Assembly: GCF_041260155.1 (NCBI RefSeq)
Contig: NC_091931.1
Coordinates: 33,245,541 to 33,309,540 of the forward strand
From: Ptychodera flava
Lineage: Eukaryota > Hemichordata > Enteropneusta > Ptychoderidae
Reading direction: 5' to 3'
Length of the DNA stretch: 64,000 nt
A program made the translations under genes and the position numbers. Under the pieces are notes generated by a model. The model made no database searches, had not been told where the DNA came from, and was given only the letters and a program-made list of their open reading frames with translations. Shown here in pieces: positions 1-43,995 of this stretch (position 1 is its first letter; every line of letters starts with the position of its first letter).

Positions 1-479
1 GCTGGCTTTGCATTCATTTTGCATTTTACGTTCACCTCATCATCTATACGACAGTTGTCAAAGTATATTGCTTCAATTTCATGATCACCTTGCCATCAAT
101 GAGACAGACCTGGATATTCTTTTGTTTTGATATTTTGTGTAAGCCTACAGATTTTAGGTAAGTCAGAATACCTGAAGGAAAACCACAGGCTACGTCATTG
201 TAGTTTAGTGTGGTTGTTTTACTTTTTCTACCTATATCCAAAAGTGAAAGAGTTTGTGTGTTAACTTCAATGTAGCATGCCGTAGACATGTTGGTTAAAA
301 GTGTGAATGCTAACAGTACAGCGCCCTCTAGCATGCATAACGAACATCCACTCTCCAAACACCATCATCTTTAATAGCATCTCTTCAACAGCCTGAGGGA
401 GCTACCTAAAGCTCTCTGAAGCATACGATAAGCATACAAGAACAATAAATACAAAGAGAGAGAGACATTTGACAGTTTA
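1..479. other. Unassigned left-end DNA
   Basis: A 104-codon minus-strand open frame (44-358) has a hydrophobic start but no family resemblance I recognise and no clear splice signals. I see no other feature. Confidence 0.3.
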
Positions 480-3400
480 AAAACAAAACCAGCTTTATTG
501 TTTGAAATGCCCAGACACACTTATAACCCCAAAATCTCATATGAAAATCAAACTACAGCAACATGAAGTTTGTTATTCTGATACAAAAAACAAATTCACA
601 TTCTGACAGTGATGCTCGGCCTTTTCAAAGAACTGATCTTGTGGATTGAAATGTCTTACTTTGCTTAAACTATATGATTGAATATGTCTGATGTAATATA
701 GTGTTTCGGTTCACAGAAATTTTTTTGAATAATCACAATATCTTTAAATGTTGCAAACTTTATTCAATTTTCTACTTTTGTGTGGACAGTAAACAATCAT
801 TTCATTATGTTTGGCTTTATCTTAATTTTTCTATTTTCTTATGGACTAAAGTCAAGTTCAAAGATTGCTGTGAACAAATTTACCAGGACACAGGGTGCTA
901 TAAATATCTCCATATCTGGGGAACTAGGTGATCATGATGATTTAAGTGATGTGGTTCAGAGTAGTTAACTTACGTGTAAACTCTTCACTTCTTTTGGAAC
1001 ATAAAAACAGCCTCTTCTCTGTGTCAGGTAGAGGTGAGACTGCAAAATGATCAACATCTCCCTTCCTTTTGTCTCGCTTTTTTGTTCGGTTCAAAGGAAA
1101 GCCGATCAAACTGATGAATTTATGAGATATAGAGAATTCTTCAGCATATCCACTCTGATACAAGTACACACACAGCTCCAAACGAAATTTTGAAATTCTA
1201 CAGCCCCTCCCTTCCCTTTGGGATGATTTGGAATGATCTAACTTAAATAATCTTGGCAAATCCAAATGTGAAAATGGGGGGTATAACCTCCTTATTGAAC
1301 TAGAATACTGTGTGCCACACTTATCAAAGGGCATCCTGGGGCACTTTGCGCTTAGACACATGGATAAATAACGACAGGACCCTGCTTGAGTTGAACTCCA
1401 GAAATTCTAAAACAAAAAAACAACAACGTTTCAACCTTAAAAAGTCAGCAAAGTATGGGCACTTACATCTGCTGGTCATACGAGACCTCAAAAAGTGCAT
1501 TCTTTTACTCAAACACCCTACAGCTAGAACCAATACTTCACTTCGGTGCACTAAACCTACACATGGTGGTGGAAACAGAGTCAAAACATTGGCAAAAACT
1601 TATTCAATAATAAATATCTTGAATTTACAGGCATTAAGAAATAAAAAGCTTTGAAAAATGTAAAGTTACATAATATATATACAAGGTTCTGAAATTCTCT
1701 GAAGTATAACAATGATGATTTGGAGCATTACAACACTGGCAAAAAGCAACGACTTTTTTGACCAGTGCTTTCAAAGGTCAAGGGTTACTCCTGCCATATT
1801 AGGAAATCATTAATATTCATGATGCATATATCTCATTGAACAGGTACACTAATTATATGTACAGTACTTTAAAACTCAAAATTGCAAGAGTACTATTCCC
1901 TCAAACAGATAAAATCTCAGAAAGTGTAAGTCTGAAGGTCAATGTCAATCAGTGAATTTCTTCAGAATGAGACTTGATCTGACATTATGATTGAAAAATG
2001 TTTACAACAATATCACAGAGCACATTGCAAACTTTTTGATTAACAGAATCACGGTTTTGATTAACTTTTTCTTGACAGACACAATATATTCAATGTACAA
2101 GTACATTTTTTTTTCATCTTCTTTAAAGGCCCTTGAGATCTGAAACAGCCTGTTTCAGCAGTTGGCAACGCGTTGCAAGGACTCCGGACGACTTCTCAAC
2201 TGCTACGGTAGTTCTCTCTCTTAACAGCTATGTAAATAAAGATCACTGTTTCAAGCCCTGACTGTTCAGAGGAAGAATTCTGCTATCATACAAAAGTCTT
2301 GAGGTTTAAATTGTGGACAACATACCCAACTCTCAACTTGGATCAATGAATATAGCTTGATTTGTCTCTGATGGCACTCTCTATCTTCAAGGATAAGACC
2401 AACCTGGACACAGTCAATAATTGTGAGTAAACATCAGGTGCTACTCATGATGTGCCTCTACACCTGTTTACAACCAGTAAAAAGCACCTCCTCTTAGCGA
2501 CAATTTCAGTGAAATCTTGAGACAAATGTGACATTCTATCTTCTTAGATGCTGACCCAGAACACAATTTAGAAAACACTGACAAAACTTGACATCTACAG
2601 ACACAAAGTTGACACAAAACGGACACAACTACTTGGGACAACAGCTATGAAACACCGTGTCCAACATGACAAAGTGTTCAAAACTGTTACAACTTCAATG
2701 AAGGCAAACTTACGAGACTGCAATTTAAGTTGCATTGTTTTTCAGTTCCACATCAGATATATTTGCTTAACGAGGACTATTGTTGACAGCCTGGCATTAA
2801 AATTTCTGATAAAAAATGATCATTGAAGGGTACGGGAATGTTCATGACAAAAAATCCAGGCTGGGTTCAGAATTCGAAGAACTTACGCAAAACCCCCATC
2901 CCTCAAACTCTAACACGAACACAACTTTAAGAAACGGAATTGACTTTTTCATTCATATCAATTCCAATGGAATGAACGGATGTCAGTGCGTTAGTTAAAT
3001 CAGAGCTTTGTGTATTCATTGCACTTTTACTGAGGCCATCCTGCAATTAAATAAAACGGACAATTTGATTGGCAAGTATAGTATTCATTGTGTAATTTGA
3101 GCCAATCAGGAACTTTCTTAGCAGATTTGACCGTGTGGACAATCCTAATTTATTTCATCAGTCTCTTTATCTAGTGGTATTGTACATGAAACTTATAAGT
3201 AAACATTTTTTAATAAAAAATATGCAGCACTGTAAAAACAGCATTGAAGTATTTCATTACTGTGGCTTAATATTCAAATGAAAATTGGCTTTTTTTAACC
3301 CTTCAATATTACGTAAAAAGTAACAACCAACAAATTTTCTGACAATCTGAAATGTAGGCACTGCGTAAAATGCGTAAATTGAATTTGAAAAATTACTACA

Positions 3401-4331
3401 TTACTGTTGTACATGTACCTGGCACTAGTTGCAGTATTGTGAAGGTTGGCACTTGGGGGAATCTGTTGACCCTATCTATGGGTAGAATTGTCAACTCATG
3501 GTGATACCGAGTCAGAATTGACTTCAGTGATCCAGGAACATTGGTGATGAATTTGCCACATGCTTATCCTTTAGGTTCTTGATTGTTAGTCTGGGATAGT
3601 AATGGGATGAATGCCGGACTTTTCCAAATAAGATTTGGAGTCCACTTTCTTGGGATGGTACATTGCATGAAATCTGACTTGGAACAATGATATCATCACA
3701 CAGTCTAACCCTTGTACCATTCCCACCAGTACTTACATCCTGAATGCACGCCTGCAACTGTTTTGATGATGACAACTTATGAATGGACAAAGCTGGATTC
3801 TAAGCAAAAGACACCAGTTCAAAAGGATTAGACTGCTACAGTAAAGGGCGCCCTCAGTGGTCAAGTTTTACAGAGTCCACATGACATTTTGCTCTCTGAT
3901 CTGAACATGTTTGTTCTGGCTGATTCAGTACTCTGTAAGTTGCAAAACAAAACACTGCTGCTTCAGCTGCTAAAATGTCTCCAATTCTTCGATATGTTAC
4001 CTTTACAGTTTCAGGAATCAGCCAATGACTCGACTGGCAGCTGACAGGAAATCACGAGATGTTTTATGACACCCTCCCTTCAGAGCTGCCCACTGTTCCC
4101 CATACAACCAGTGACACAAACAGTGACACAATCTTCAACATACTGCAACGATTCGACCAAGCCTAATTATGTCTCCAGTTCCCCATATAAATTTATGATA
4201 AACTTTTATCCCTAATCTGTGTAAAAACCCTTCAGTATTCCTATAGAAGTTGAATGATGTCTCAGGGCGTTTTCCAATCCACAAACGTTTGATTAAGAAT
4301 TCTCTGTTGCTAGAAGTACTGTAGCTGTAAA
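480..4331 (-). other. SLAIN2: Probable SLAIN 3' untranslated region
   Basis: No convincing coding exon is seen between the SLAIN stop and the left end. A minus-strand AATAAA lies at 499-494, so the SLAIN transcript could end near 470-485, giving a 3'UTR of about 3.8 kb. This is inference; an earlier polyadenylation site is possible. A perfect 12-bp palindrome GCAACGCGTTGC lies at 2165-2176. Confidence 0.35.
494..499 (-). terminator. Candidate polyadenylation signal for SLAIN
   Basis: AATAAA on the minus strand in an A/T-rich stretch downstream of the SLAIN stop. No cleavage data; assignment is inferred from position. Confidence 0.3.
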
Positions 4332-35345
<31,014 letters not shown>

Positions 35346-35558
35346 AATAAAAAAGAAAATCCCCCTATAACCCGCGTCTTTCCGTGAGAACAACAATATT
35401 TCCTTGGGACTACTGTCACTTCAGCCATCAGAGATCCGCCATTTTAGGATATAAACGGCGCAAGCGCAAATGGCATCCTTTGCCAGACGCGAGAGAAAAC
35501 AAATGAGCATCGGATGTGCCGAGCGTCGGACAAGAAAAGGGTTTTTGTCTCGATTTGA
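35346..35558. promoter_or_regulatory. SLAIN 5'UTR and promoter region
   Basis: Immediately upstream of the SLAIN ATG, locally richer in CpG than the surroundings (gcgcaagcgc, gacgcgag, gtgccgagcgtcgg). Contains cgccattttagg (about 35437-35448), the core shape of a YY1 site, common just downstream of TATA-less starts. No TATA box at a convincing distance. Could serve both strands. Confidence 0.4.
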
Positions 35559-35775
35559 ATGGCGCCACCAAATGCTGTGTCGCAGTTCCTCTTAACACTT
35601 TTGCTATGCATGATTATTCGCAGTGAAAATATGTCCACCGTAATTCTTCAAAAGTATCACATCAAATTTGTTAAAGTTGTTATGGAGATGCTTCAAGTTC
35701 TTTCACACGAAAAAACGCTTACTTTCATGCTGAACAGGGTTGAACATGATGGAGGAGCTGAGTTTCAATTGGAGC
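35559..35775 (+). CDS. Doubtful divergent first exon
   Basis: An ATG-started frame with an in-frame TGA directly before it encodes MAPPNAVSQFLLTLLLCMII then an amphipathic stretch and EHDGGAEF, reaching a good donor (GAGCT|gtaagt at 35776). Head-to-head with SLAIN, about 210 bp between the ATGs. No family is recognised and no matching downstream exon was found, so this may be chance or a non-coding divergent transcript. Confidence 0.25.
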
Positions 35776-36409
35776 TGTAAGTCAAAATCAATTTATTTCA
35801 AGATCACTTTACCCATGTTTCCAGTTTGCCATCCTCCTTCCCACATATATTTTATTAAGTTTCATTAATATCATATTTAGTCCATATATATTGGAAAGCG
35901 CAGAACTTGTTTCTCTACTGTCCACTGAGACCTACACTTGAGACCTACCTTATTCCATATTTGGCTGGAAGGTTTCACATGTAAAGGATAACTGCAAGGC
36001 GTCTGAAATATTTGTGGAACACATTTTCAAATTCAGTGCCATTCAAAAACAACTGTAATTTCTTGAAATAATTTTACAAAGGCTCCTAAAATTTCCTGGC
36101 TAAAACAAACAAATGCCCAATAACATTACATTGTACTTTCATACAAATGCATTTTATCATTTTGGTTAACATTATGTGAGACATTGAGCGACAGGCATTT
36201 GTGGGCTGGGTAGTCTCCTTGATTGATCAACCATCTGTTTGATCTATCGATGCATGGATTCACCACAAATTTACACAGCCAACACTTCGCAACAAATCAG
36301 AGAACAAGTCATTGACAATGACATAGTCCCCACTTGTAATAGGAGTATTAGTCTTGAGGGGGCAGGGAAATGAGGTCATTAAGAAGTATCACTAAAGTGT
36401 ATATGTTCA

Positions 36410-38048
36410 GATCTATGGACACATAGGTCTATGTCATTGTTCCCAATTTGAAACAAGAGGCATGTCTAAGTTATGGTTCTAAATCGGGAAAAAAGATCAA
36501 ACCTCTAGCTGTATTGGCCAGCCAAGAAATACATATGTGCATAATAAATGAGGTACAAGATGTGACATCTTATATAAAAAGGTCTATTATCCTATCAAAA
36601 TTGAAGCGTAAAGAACTTGTGGTTACTGAGTTATGCATATATATGCATATTCAAGGTCATAGGTCATCAAGGTCACGTGACATTTTGAAAAAAAACATTG
36701 TATTGCTAATTAATCCATATATGCCAAAATTCAGACCTCTAGCTCTATTGGCTTGCCCACAATTATATATGGGCATAATTAACGAGGTAAAGCATGTGTT
36801 GTCATAAGGTCTCCCATCCTACTAAATATAAAGGACATAGCACTTGTGGTTACTTATTTATTGACATAATCGTGTATTTTAGGTAAAAGGTTATCGAGGT
36901 CACATGACATTTTGTCAAAAAATTTCTATCCTATAGTCTATCCCTATATACTAAAATCATACATTTACCTCTATTGGCTTGCTCAAAATTAGATATGCAC
37001 ATAATTAATGAGGTACAATATGTGGCGTCATAAGGTGTCCCATCATGCCATATACGAAGGGTGTTGCACTTGTGGTAACTGAGTTATGGACAAATATGTA
37101 TATTTGAGGTCAAAGGTCACCAAGGTCACGTGACATTTTGTCAAAAAAAATTGTATTGCTAAGTTATCCCTATATACCAAAAATCAGACCTCTAGCTCTA
37201 TTCGCTCACTCAAAATTAGATATGTGCATAATTAATGAGGTACAATATGTGGCGTCATAAGGTGTCCCATCATACCAAATATGAAGGGTGTAGCACTTGT
37301 GGTTACTGAGTTTTGGACAAATATGTATATTTGAGGTCAAAGGTCATTGAGGTCACATTAAATTTTTTCAAAATAATTGTATTGCTAAGTTATCCCTATA
37401 TACCAAAAATCAGACCTCCAGCTCTATTGGCTCGCTCAAACTTAGATATGAGCATAATTAATGAGGTACAATATGTGGCGTCATAAGGTGTCCCATCATA
37501 CCAAATATGAAGAGTGTAGCACTTGTGGTTACTGAGTTATGCACAAATATGTATATTTGAGGTCAAAGGTCATTGAGATCACTTGACATTTTGTCAAAAA
37601 AATTGTATTGCTAAGTTATCCCTACATACCAAAAATCAGACCTCTGGCTCTATTGGCTCGCTCAAAATTAGATATGCACATAATTAATGAGGTACAATAT
37701 GTGGTGTCATAAGGTGTCCCATCATACCAAATATGAAGGGTGTAGCATTAGTGATTACTGAGTTATGGACAAATGTGTATATTTGAGGTTAAAGGTCACC
37801 AAGGTCACGTGACATTTTGTCAAAAAAATTGTATTGCTAAGTTATTCCTATATACCAAAAATCAGACCTCCAGCTCTATTGGCTCGCTCAAAATTAGATA
37901 TGCACATAATTAATGAGGTACAATATGTGGCGTCATAGGGTGTCCCATCATACCATATATGAAAGGTTTACCACTTGTGGTTACTGAGTTATGGACAAAT
38001 ATGTATATTCGAGGTCAAAGGTCACCGAGGTCACATGACATTTTTCAA
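36410..38048 (+). repeat. 226-bp tandem repeat array B with DR1 motifs
   Basis: DR1-like 13-mers at 36654 (t spacer), 37107, 37334, 37560, 37786 (one change) and 38012, with a decayed one near 36880; spacing about 226-227 bp. Left-edge units are more diverged than the central ones, the usual pattern for arrays kept similar by unequal exchange. Confidence 0.9.
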
Positions 38049-38218
38049 AGTGTCTGAGATATCTGCGTGAACGGATGGACTCACGTGGATGGACTCACGG
38101 ACTGACATGACCCAATCTATGAGCCCCCTGGACTTTATCTGTGGGGACTAAAAACTGTGTCACTGCATCCTTTTTGCAATATGAATACGATGAGAAACTA
38201 AATTTTTATTTTTCTTGG

Positions 38219-38446
38219 CCTTATACATGGGAGTCTATGTACTGCCTTATACATGGGAGTCTATGGACTGCCTTATACATGGGAGCCTATGGACTTCCTT
38301 ATACATGGGGGTCTATGGACTGCCTTATACATGGGAGTCTATGGACTGCCTTATACATGGGAGTCTATGGTCTGCCTTATACATGGGAGTCTATGGTCTG
38401 CCTTATACATGGGAGTCTATGGTCTGCCTTATGCATGGGAGTCTAT
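38219..38446 (+). repeat. 26-bp minisatellite B (nine units)
   Basis: Nine units of ttatacatgggagtctatgg plus a ctgcc-type linker. Units 6-8 share tctgcc instead of actgcc, showing local duplication within the array. Confidence 0.92.
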
Positions 38447-38673
38447 GGAGGTGAAAACTAAAAAGTCCTCTACCACGGCCAAATTTGATCGCATTGTGAA
38501 ACAAATCGATGTGCATCTGTATGAGGTATGGTACTATCCTTGTACCAAGTTTGAACGAAATCGCTCCAGGCGTCTCTGAGATATCTGCGTGAACGGACGG
38601 ACGCACGGACGGACAGACGGACGCACGGACGCACGGATGGACGGACGCACGCACGGACATGACCAAACCTATA

Positions 38674-38702
38674 AGTCCCCCCGGACGGTGTCCGTGGGGA
38701 CT
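38674..38702 (+). repeat. Terminal hairpin of copy B
   Basis: Identical arms and loop to the hairpin of copy A (31238-31266), while the linker before it has diverged by about a tenth. Confidence 0.85.
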
Positions 38703-39246
38703 AAAAATCACCCAACACACATGCAAATTCATGAACAGATATCATCTTTAATGTAACTTTCAACAATACATATTAAAATCATAATTTCACCTCTTCTCAC
38801 AGTAAAATGGAAGTTTATTCAGCTTTTCAGTCTATCATTTTACAGCACACTGTCAAAATATTTTGGAAACTGAAGTTACTGTACATGTAACAACATAATA
38901 TCATTTGAAAACTTTTCACATTTGACTCGAATACTGGATGATTATGGAAGTCTTATCTGCTAAAATAACATATGTATTATTCAATCAAGGATATCAATTA
39001 CATGACACACTGTTAAATACTGTTTTTGACAGCAGAAAGTTGCTATTTCAGCCCTGATGGTCCTGTGTCTACCATGATTTGGCTGCTGTGGCAAAGATTG
39101 CAGATTGGTTGTAAAATCCTAGAACAAAATAAATTGTACTCTTCTATTAACTGATACTAAAGTCCAACAAATTGTTAAAAATTGCACTGACACATTGCTA
39201 GGGATAATGGTACTCCTTGTAATTTTAAAATTGATGTTATAATTAA

Positions 39247-39386
39247 GCAATAAAGCACACCCAGCGACGGTATACCAAGAGGTTTTGACCAGTTCACGAC
39301 ATATATACACAAGCGATAGCAAGTGCATATGAAGTGAACTGGTCAAAATCAAGTGGTATACCATCACTGGGTGTGTGGTTTATTGC
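39247..39386. mobile_element. Foldback MITE, about 140 bp
   Basis: Left arm 39247-39297 (gcaataaagcacacccagcg ... gaccagttcac) and right arm 39334-39386 (gtgaactggtc ... tgggtgtgtggtttattgc) are inverted repeats of about 50 bp with a few mismatches around a 36-bp loop. A diverged partial copy is at 62841-62918. Confidence 0.85.
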
Positions 39387-40299
39387 TACTTGTATCGTAA
39401 CAGTATATTGAAATTCTGGCATGGAACGTCAGAAAAATATTTTTGCTCTTGCCAAAAGCTCGCGCATGTGCCAACCGTGGTATATCGCGAATATACCACA
39501 GTCCTTTTCACGTCTCAACCTATCAGATCGACACATTTGCGCTATCAATATACTGGTATGATATAATTGATGACGACTGTAAATACAGCATTGTCACATT
39601 GCACAGGTGTACAGGTATGATATTCCACAAAGGATACAGCAAATTCAGGTGTGCCCTGCCAGATGCTACGGTATGTACATGAATGAATAAATAAATTTCC
39701 TATGTAAGAACCACACACTTTTCAAACATGTTTTTGATTACTGAATTCTTGTTGAAAAATATTTATGAGTCAGCCTATACCACTTATGACAGCGACTCTA
39801 CATGAGTTCACGATCAGCGTTGTGAAAAATGAAAGGACATGAATGACAAACAAAAACTCATTGTATTTACCAGGAGGTTTAGCAACGTCTGCAATTTTCA
39901 TTCAGATAATGTACGCGAACTGCAAGTGCAAGCACATGCCATGCTTATGCCATAGTTATGCACAATACTCGATCACCTTTTGGGATTTGAAATGTTTGTG
40001 ATTCAAAAACCCATTAGCTATGTAACCTTGCACTGATTGATTTCAGCTATTTATCATTTTTGGAGGAAGTTCCGCAAATCACAGTTCTGTCTGATTTTCA
40101 CACTTTCAGCCTCTACGAAATGGGGAAGGGGGTTTGAAGCCAAAACCAATGAGTTTCTTTGCATCCACAGTCCCCAAGGTACATCTCATGCATGTCTACT
40201 CGTAACTTTTCAGCACTGACTCTTCTGTATTGAGAGCAACACCAGTAAAAGGCAGCCACCTTTTTCTTTGGGATAAATTTTATAACTGTTTTGATCCAG

Positions 40300-40560
40300 A
40301 CAACACTTGTACGTGGATTTCTCGTTGTCTGTGTAGCAGTGTAGACCTATGTAGATTTTATTTGATTTGTTTTAGACTTTCTTCATTTTTATCTCCTGTA
40401 TGTTATTGTTGTTTGCTTTTTTCATTTGTACATATTTCATTTCATTAGGGTGACTGGCTTTGTATAGGTGGTTCGCACCTGTTTCAGTCATCCTATCCTA
40501 TGTCGGTACACGTATCGTGTCCGCTGTGGATGAATATTATAATAAAAAATAAAATAAATA
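40300..40560 (+). mobile_element. Possible retroelement 3' tail
   Basis: A T-rich untranslated stretch, then ggtgactggctttgtatagg, gtcggtacacgtatcgtg and a terminal aataaaaaataaaataaa run. This looks like a LINE 3' end or an ordinary gene 3' end with poly(A) signals. No coding part visible; low certainty. Confidence 0.3.
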
Positions 40561-41219
40561 ATTCAATATCCACACCGGTGTGCCATCAAACCACTTTTTG
40601 TACGACAATGCGGCTTGTGAGCATTAGCAATCCCCTCGTTTGAGTTCATGAACTCCTGACATAATGGTCACCACTAAACAAATAGTAACATGTCTCATTG
40701 TCACTGCAAAAAGATAAGTTTTACACTTTCAGAAAATAATACAAAAAAATAACAGTACAAAATTTAGAAAATTCAGCAAAGGAAATACATTTCGACATAT
40801 ACATATTGTGACATATTAATCTTGCAGCCATGATTCGAATGGTCATGTCATATAATCACCACTGTTCACATTTTAGCCAATAGAACAAGTAACTTACAAT
40901 ACAAAATTCAAACAAACTGTCAAAGGATGGAGACTTTGTCACTTCCGTCTGAATACAGGTGTACACAGCTGCTTCACTTTCTAAACGATATAACCTTCAT
41001 TTTTACACTAGGAAGTTCGCTAAAATCAAGCGAACATAGTGTTTTTGGCGTCATGGAATACATTAATCTTTTCACTCTGCTGGATAACAAAGTGTTGATT
41101 TAAAGCTTGTTGACGCATGCGGAGATTCATGATACGTGAAATTGGACCTTAATTAAATGAGTTTTAGCAAACACAGATTCAGTTACAGTTAATATTATAC
41201 ATTATTATATGTCATTTGC

Positions 41220-41316
41220 TTAACCCTTTCACCCCCAGTTCCCTGTATACAGGTCCAACTTTACCATAGAAAACAATGGATTTGGGACAAACCATGGTGT
41301 GGTGGTGAAATGCTTA
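41220..41316. mobile_element. Short palindromic MITE copy
   Basis: ttaaccctttcacccccagt at the left and aaaccatggtgtggtggtgaaatgcttaa at the right form imperfect inverted ends; the interior has a gtatacaggtcc block. Same family as 61869-61954 and, more distantly, 10102-10180. Confidence 0.65.
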
Positions 41317-43514
41317 AAACTTGGGATGGGAATGTAGCAGCATGCAGTCATCTTATTTGTTGTACAAAGGAACGTCCACATGTACTGACTGAATTTACTG
41401 ATATTTACGGCTGTTGTGATGTTAAAGTCTGACAACGCTATGGGTTGAAAGTGATGTCTTTTGTAAAGATCGCACAATTAGCCTGCAATAGAAATCTTAC
41501 ATGCTGATATTTTATCTTTCATATCAATTGACACGGTCTACAATTACAACTGTAAAATATGCATATTTTCATTTATAAAGGAATGACATGGCGACTGCAG
41601 GCTATACAAAAGACTGGCTATCCCGACAAAAAAAACAATGTCATCATCTAGAATAGGAATCAATAATTGCATATTCTGAGGCACACCCACAACACTTAGT
41701 CTTCTTTTTCAAATTAGCTTTGCATGATTGTCGGCACATACAGCAAGAGCCACTTCCTAAATGATGGAAGGCATAATGTGGCCACACCTGCACCTGTCTC
41801 TCAGAAAAAGCAAATGCTTGTACAGTAAACAAATCTTAAGTTTTGAATGATTGCATTCCACAAGTTTCAAGAGAAACAAGTTTTTGTAATCTGATTACAA
41901 TATTATCAGAAAGTACTCAATTTCATATACATATAATTAAAATTGATGAGACACTATTGAACAACAAAGTGTATGTATGGTTTATAAGATTTTCATGTAG
42001 TGATATGGGACAGTAACCCCTGATTGGTAACATCCAATAACACAGATCACCAAAAAATAAATTTCTCACTTGTCAACTTTTAGCATTTTGCTGTCCACAT
42101 TTATCAGACTTTTCATGTAAAGGAAACTTTAGCCTATTGATATATTGTTTCTCGCATGAAAATTTACAGTCTGTAACAAACTAGTGTCTACATGGAATAC
42201 AAAGGAATGGTACCACATTTTAAACACACGAAAGTAGAGAATGGGTTTCTCTTGTGGGGATGAAGAAAAGGCAATGCACTCTTATCTCAAACATTCACTT
42301 CTTCTGCTAGCACAAACCCTTTCGACAGTAGTCAAAATACTGACCTGAAAACCAGGCAGACTGGTGGAAGCATTCACTTAGGCAAGAAGGGCGTACATGG
42401 AGGACACTATTCTCTTGCAATTTTCAATTTGAATGATAGGATTAACATCTATACACATAATAATAATCCATGGATATGCTTAACCTGACAAAAATGAAAT
42501 GTTTTTTTTTCTGTTTGAAAATCATCAATGTTACAAATAATGATTTCATGCTTTCTCAACTCGTAATCAGTCTATTTCTTAGAGCAAGATGGGTTTCCAC
42601 AATATTGGCAGGTCTACCTCCACCCCAACAGTTACATACCTTCCTCTGTGGCAATACTTCTTTTATCATGATTACATATAAAAATATGAACATACCGGTA
42701 TTAATAAAGTAGAGATAATACACTTACATGTCAGCTCTCCATCAAGAACAAACAAGAAATGAAGTGGTGAACTACACCTTATGGATAGAATGTTAAAAAA
42801 TATATTATGGTATAGAAAAGGTTAAACTACATGTTATACGTAAATATGTCTTCAACAAAAAGGTCACTGAAATTCAAGGAAATATTATGTAAATCCCATA
42901 AAATTTGAATATTACAGGCAAGGTTTTGACAAAATAAAATGTACGTATGATTATTATTCTCAAGAAATACAGAAAAGGAGAGGTTTGACAAATACAGGTG
43001 TTACCTTCAAAGGTCAAGTTTCTGCATGAGACCAATAATATACACCAGCCTCTGGTGATATAACTTAAATGCCAAAATCATCATTACATGTATCTTGACA
43101 GAAAAATTGATTCAACGCACATAAAAAATCACCAGGGAAAACTAGACTGCACTCCTTCGCTGACATGAGGACTGAAAGAATATGGTGTAAACATTGCTTC
43201 AACAAGACGGATGAAAAGGTCGACAAAATTTTAGTCCAACAAATGGAAGTGTGGAGCTCTGGTTCATCTAGCAAAATATTTCCACAAAGACAAAAACAAA
43301 TTGATATCCATAACTACATACATGTACAAGCTCATGAGTAGTTCCCTTTGGTTGGAGGCCACGGTTAAATGTTTTGGAAACACTGGTTACGTTACCAACT
43401 GACCTCTCTTAGCCTCAGGAAAGCCCCTCTTGATGTTTGGTCACATGAGCGTCTGTTGCACTTTTACATTTAGATATTCTCATGGTCATTGTCAACAAAT
43501 ATTTAAATCCTCGT

Positions 43515-43995
43515 TAAAGCCCCAATAGTTGCGAATGCATAATAAACCAATCTCAAAATATCTCTCGTTTTCCAAGAGTTTTCTTTGAATTAAGACCCAT
43601 TAAAGACTTAAAAAGTGGATAACACTGGCGTAAATGTTGAAAGTGGCATGTAAATTTTAATGTCATTTTAGATTTCCTGCAATTTTCAAGGTAGAGAAAA
43701 TAAAGATTACAACCACAAAATGTTGGCCATCGTGTGTTGTGCATTCAAGTTTATGGCATTATGCTTGTTTTTTTGTGTGTATGTGCAGGAAATACTGCCA
43801 TTTTTGTATTTTTCTGTGGAGGCGCCATTTTATGCTTGCGGCACCCATTCATTATTCAAATTGTTAAAAACGAGTAGGCATGGTCTAAATCAGCGAGTGG
43901 TGGTTAGTTAAGTTTGCACATTTACACGAACCAACTTTGGTTTGAAAACAAAATCATTAAAATAATGCATAAAATTCGCAGCTATTGGGGCTTTA
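43515..43995. mobile_element. Inverted-repeat DNA transposon, about 480 bp, non-autonomous
   Basis: Left end TAAAGCCCCAATAGTTGCGA... and right end ...CGCAGCTATTGGGGCTTTA are inverted repeats of about 23 bp with one mismatch; similarity continues weakly inward (atgcat on both sides). The interior has no transposase. The outermost TA could be a target duplication as in Tc1/mariner, but the family is not decided. Confidence 0.75.

Larger units (their letters stand above)
36302..38706 (+). mobile_element. Composite tandem-array element, copy B
   Basis: Second copy of the element at 29392-31270, same orientation. Starts gaacaagtcattgac then AGTCCCCAC (36325-36333); ends GTGGGGACT (38694-38702). 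Holds about seven 226-bp units, an internal end-like gtggggact near 38141-38149, nine 26-bp units and the same hairpin end. It lies about 1 kb upstream of SLAIN exon 1. Oldest-looking units are at its left edge. Confidence 0.75.

Noticed and set aside
3524-4331. Minus-strand frames of 72-88 codons as extra SLAIN exons
   Set aside because: The coding sequence closes at TAG 4334-4332 with the conserved C-terminus, so these lie in the probable 3'UTR; no family resemblance.
38141-38732. Open frames of about 100 codons on both strands
   Set aside because: Same minisatellite plus the ggac/gcac tract; no start context, splice support or homology.
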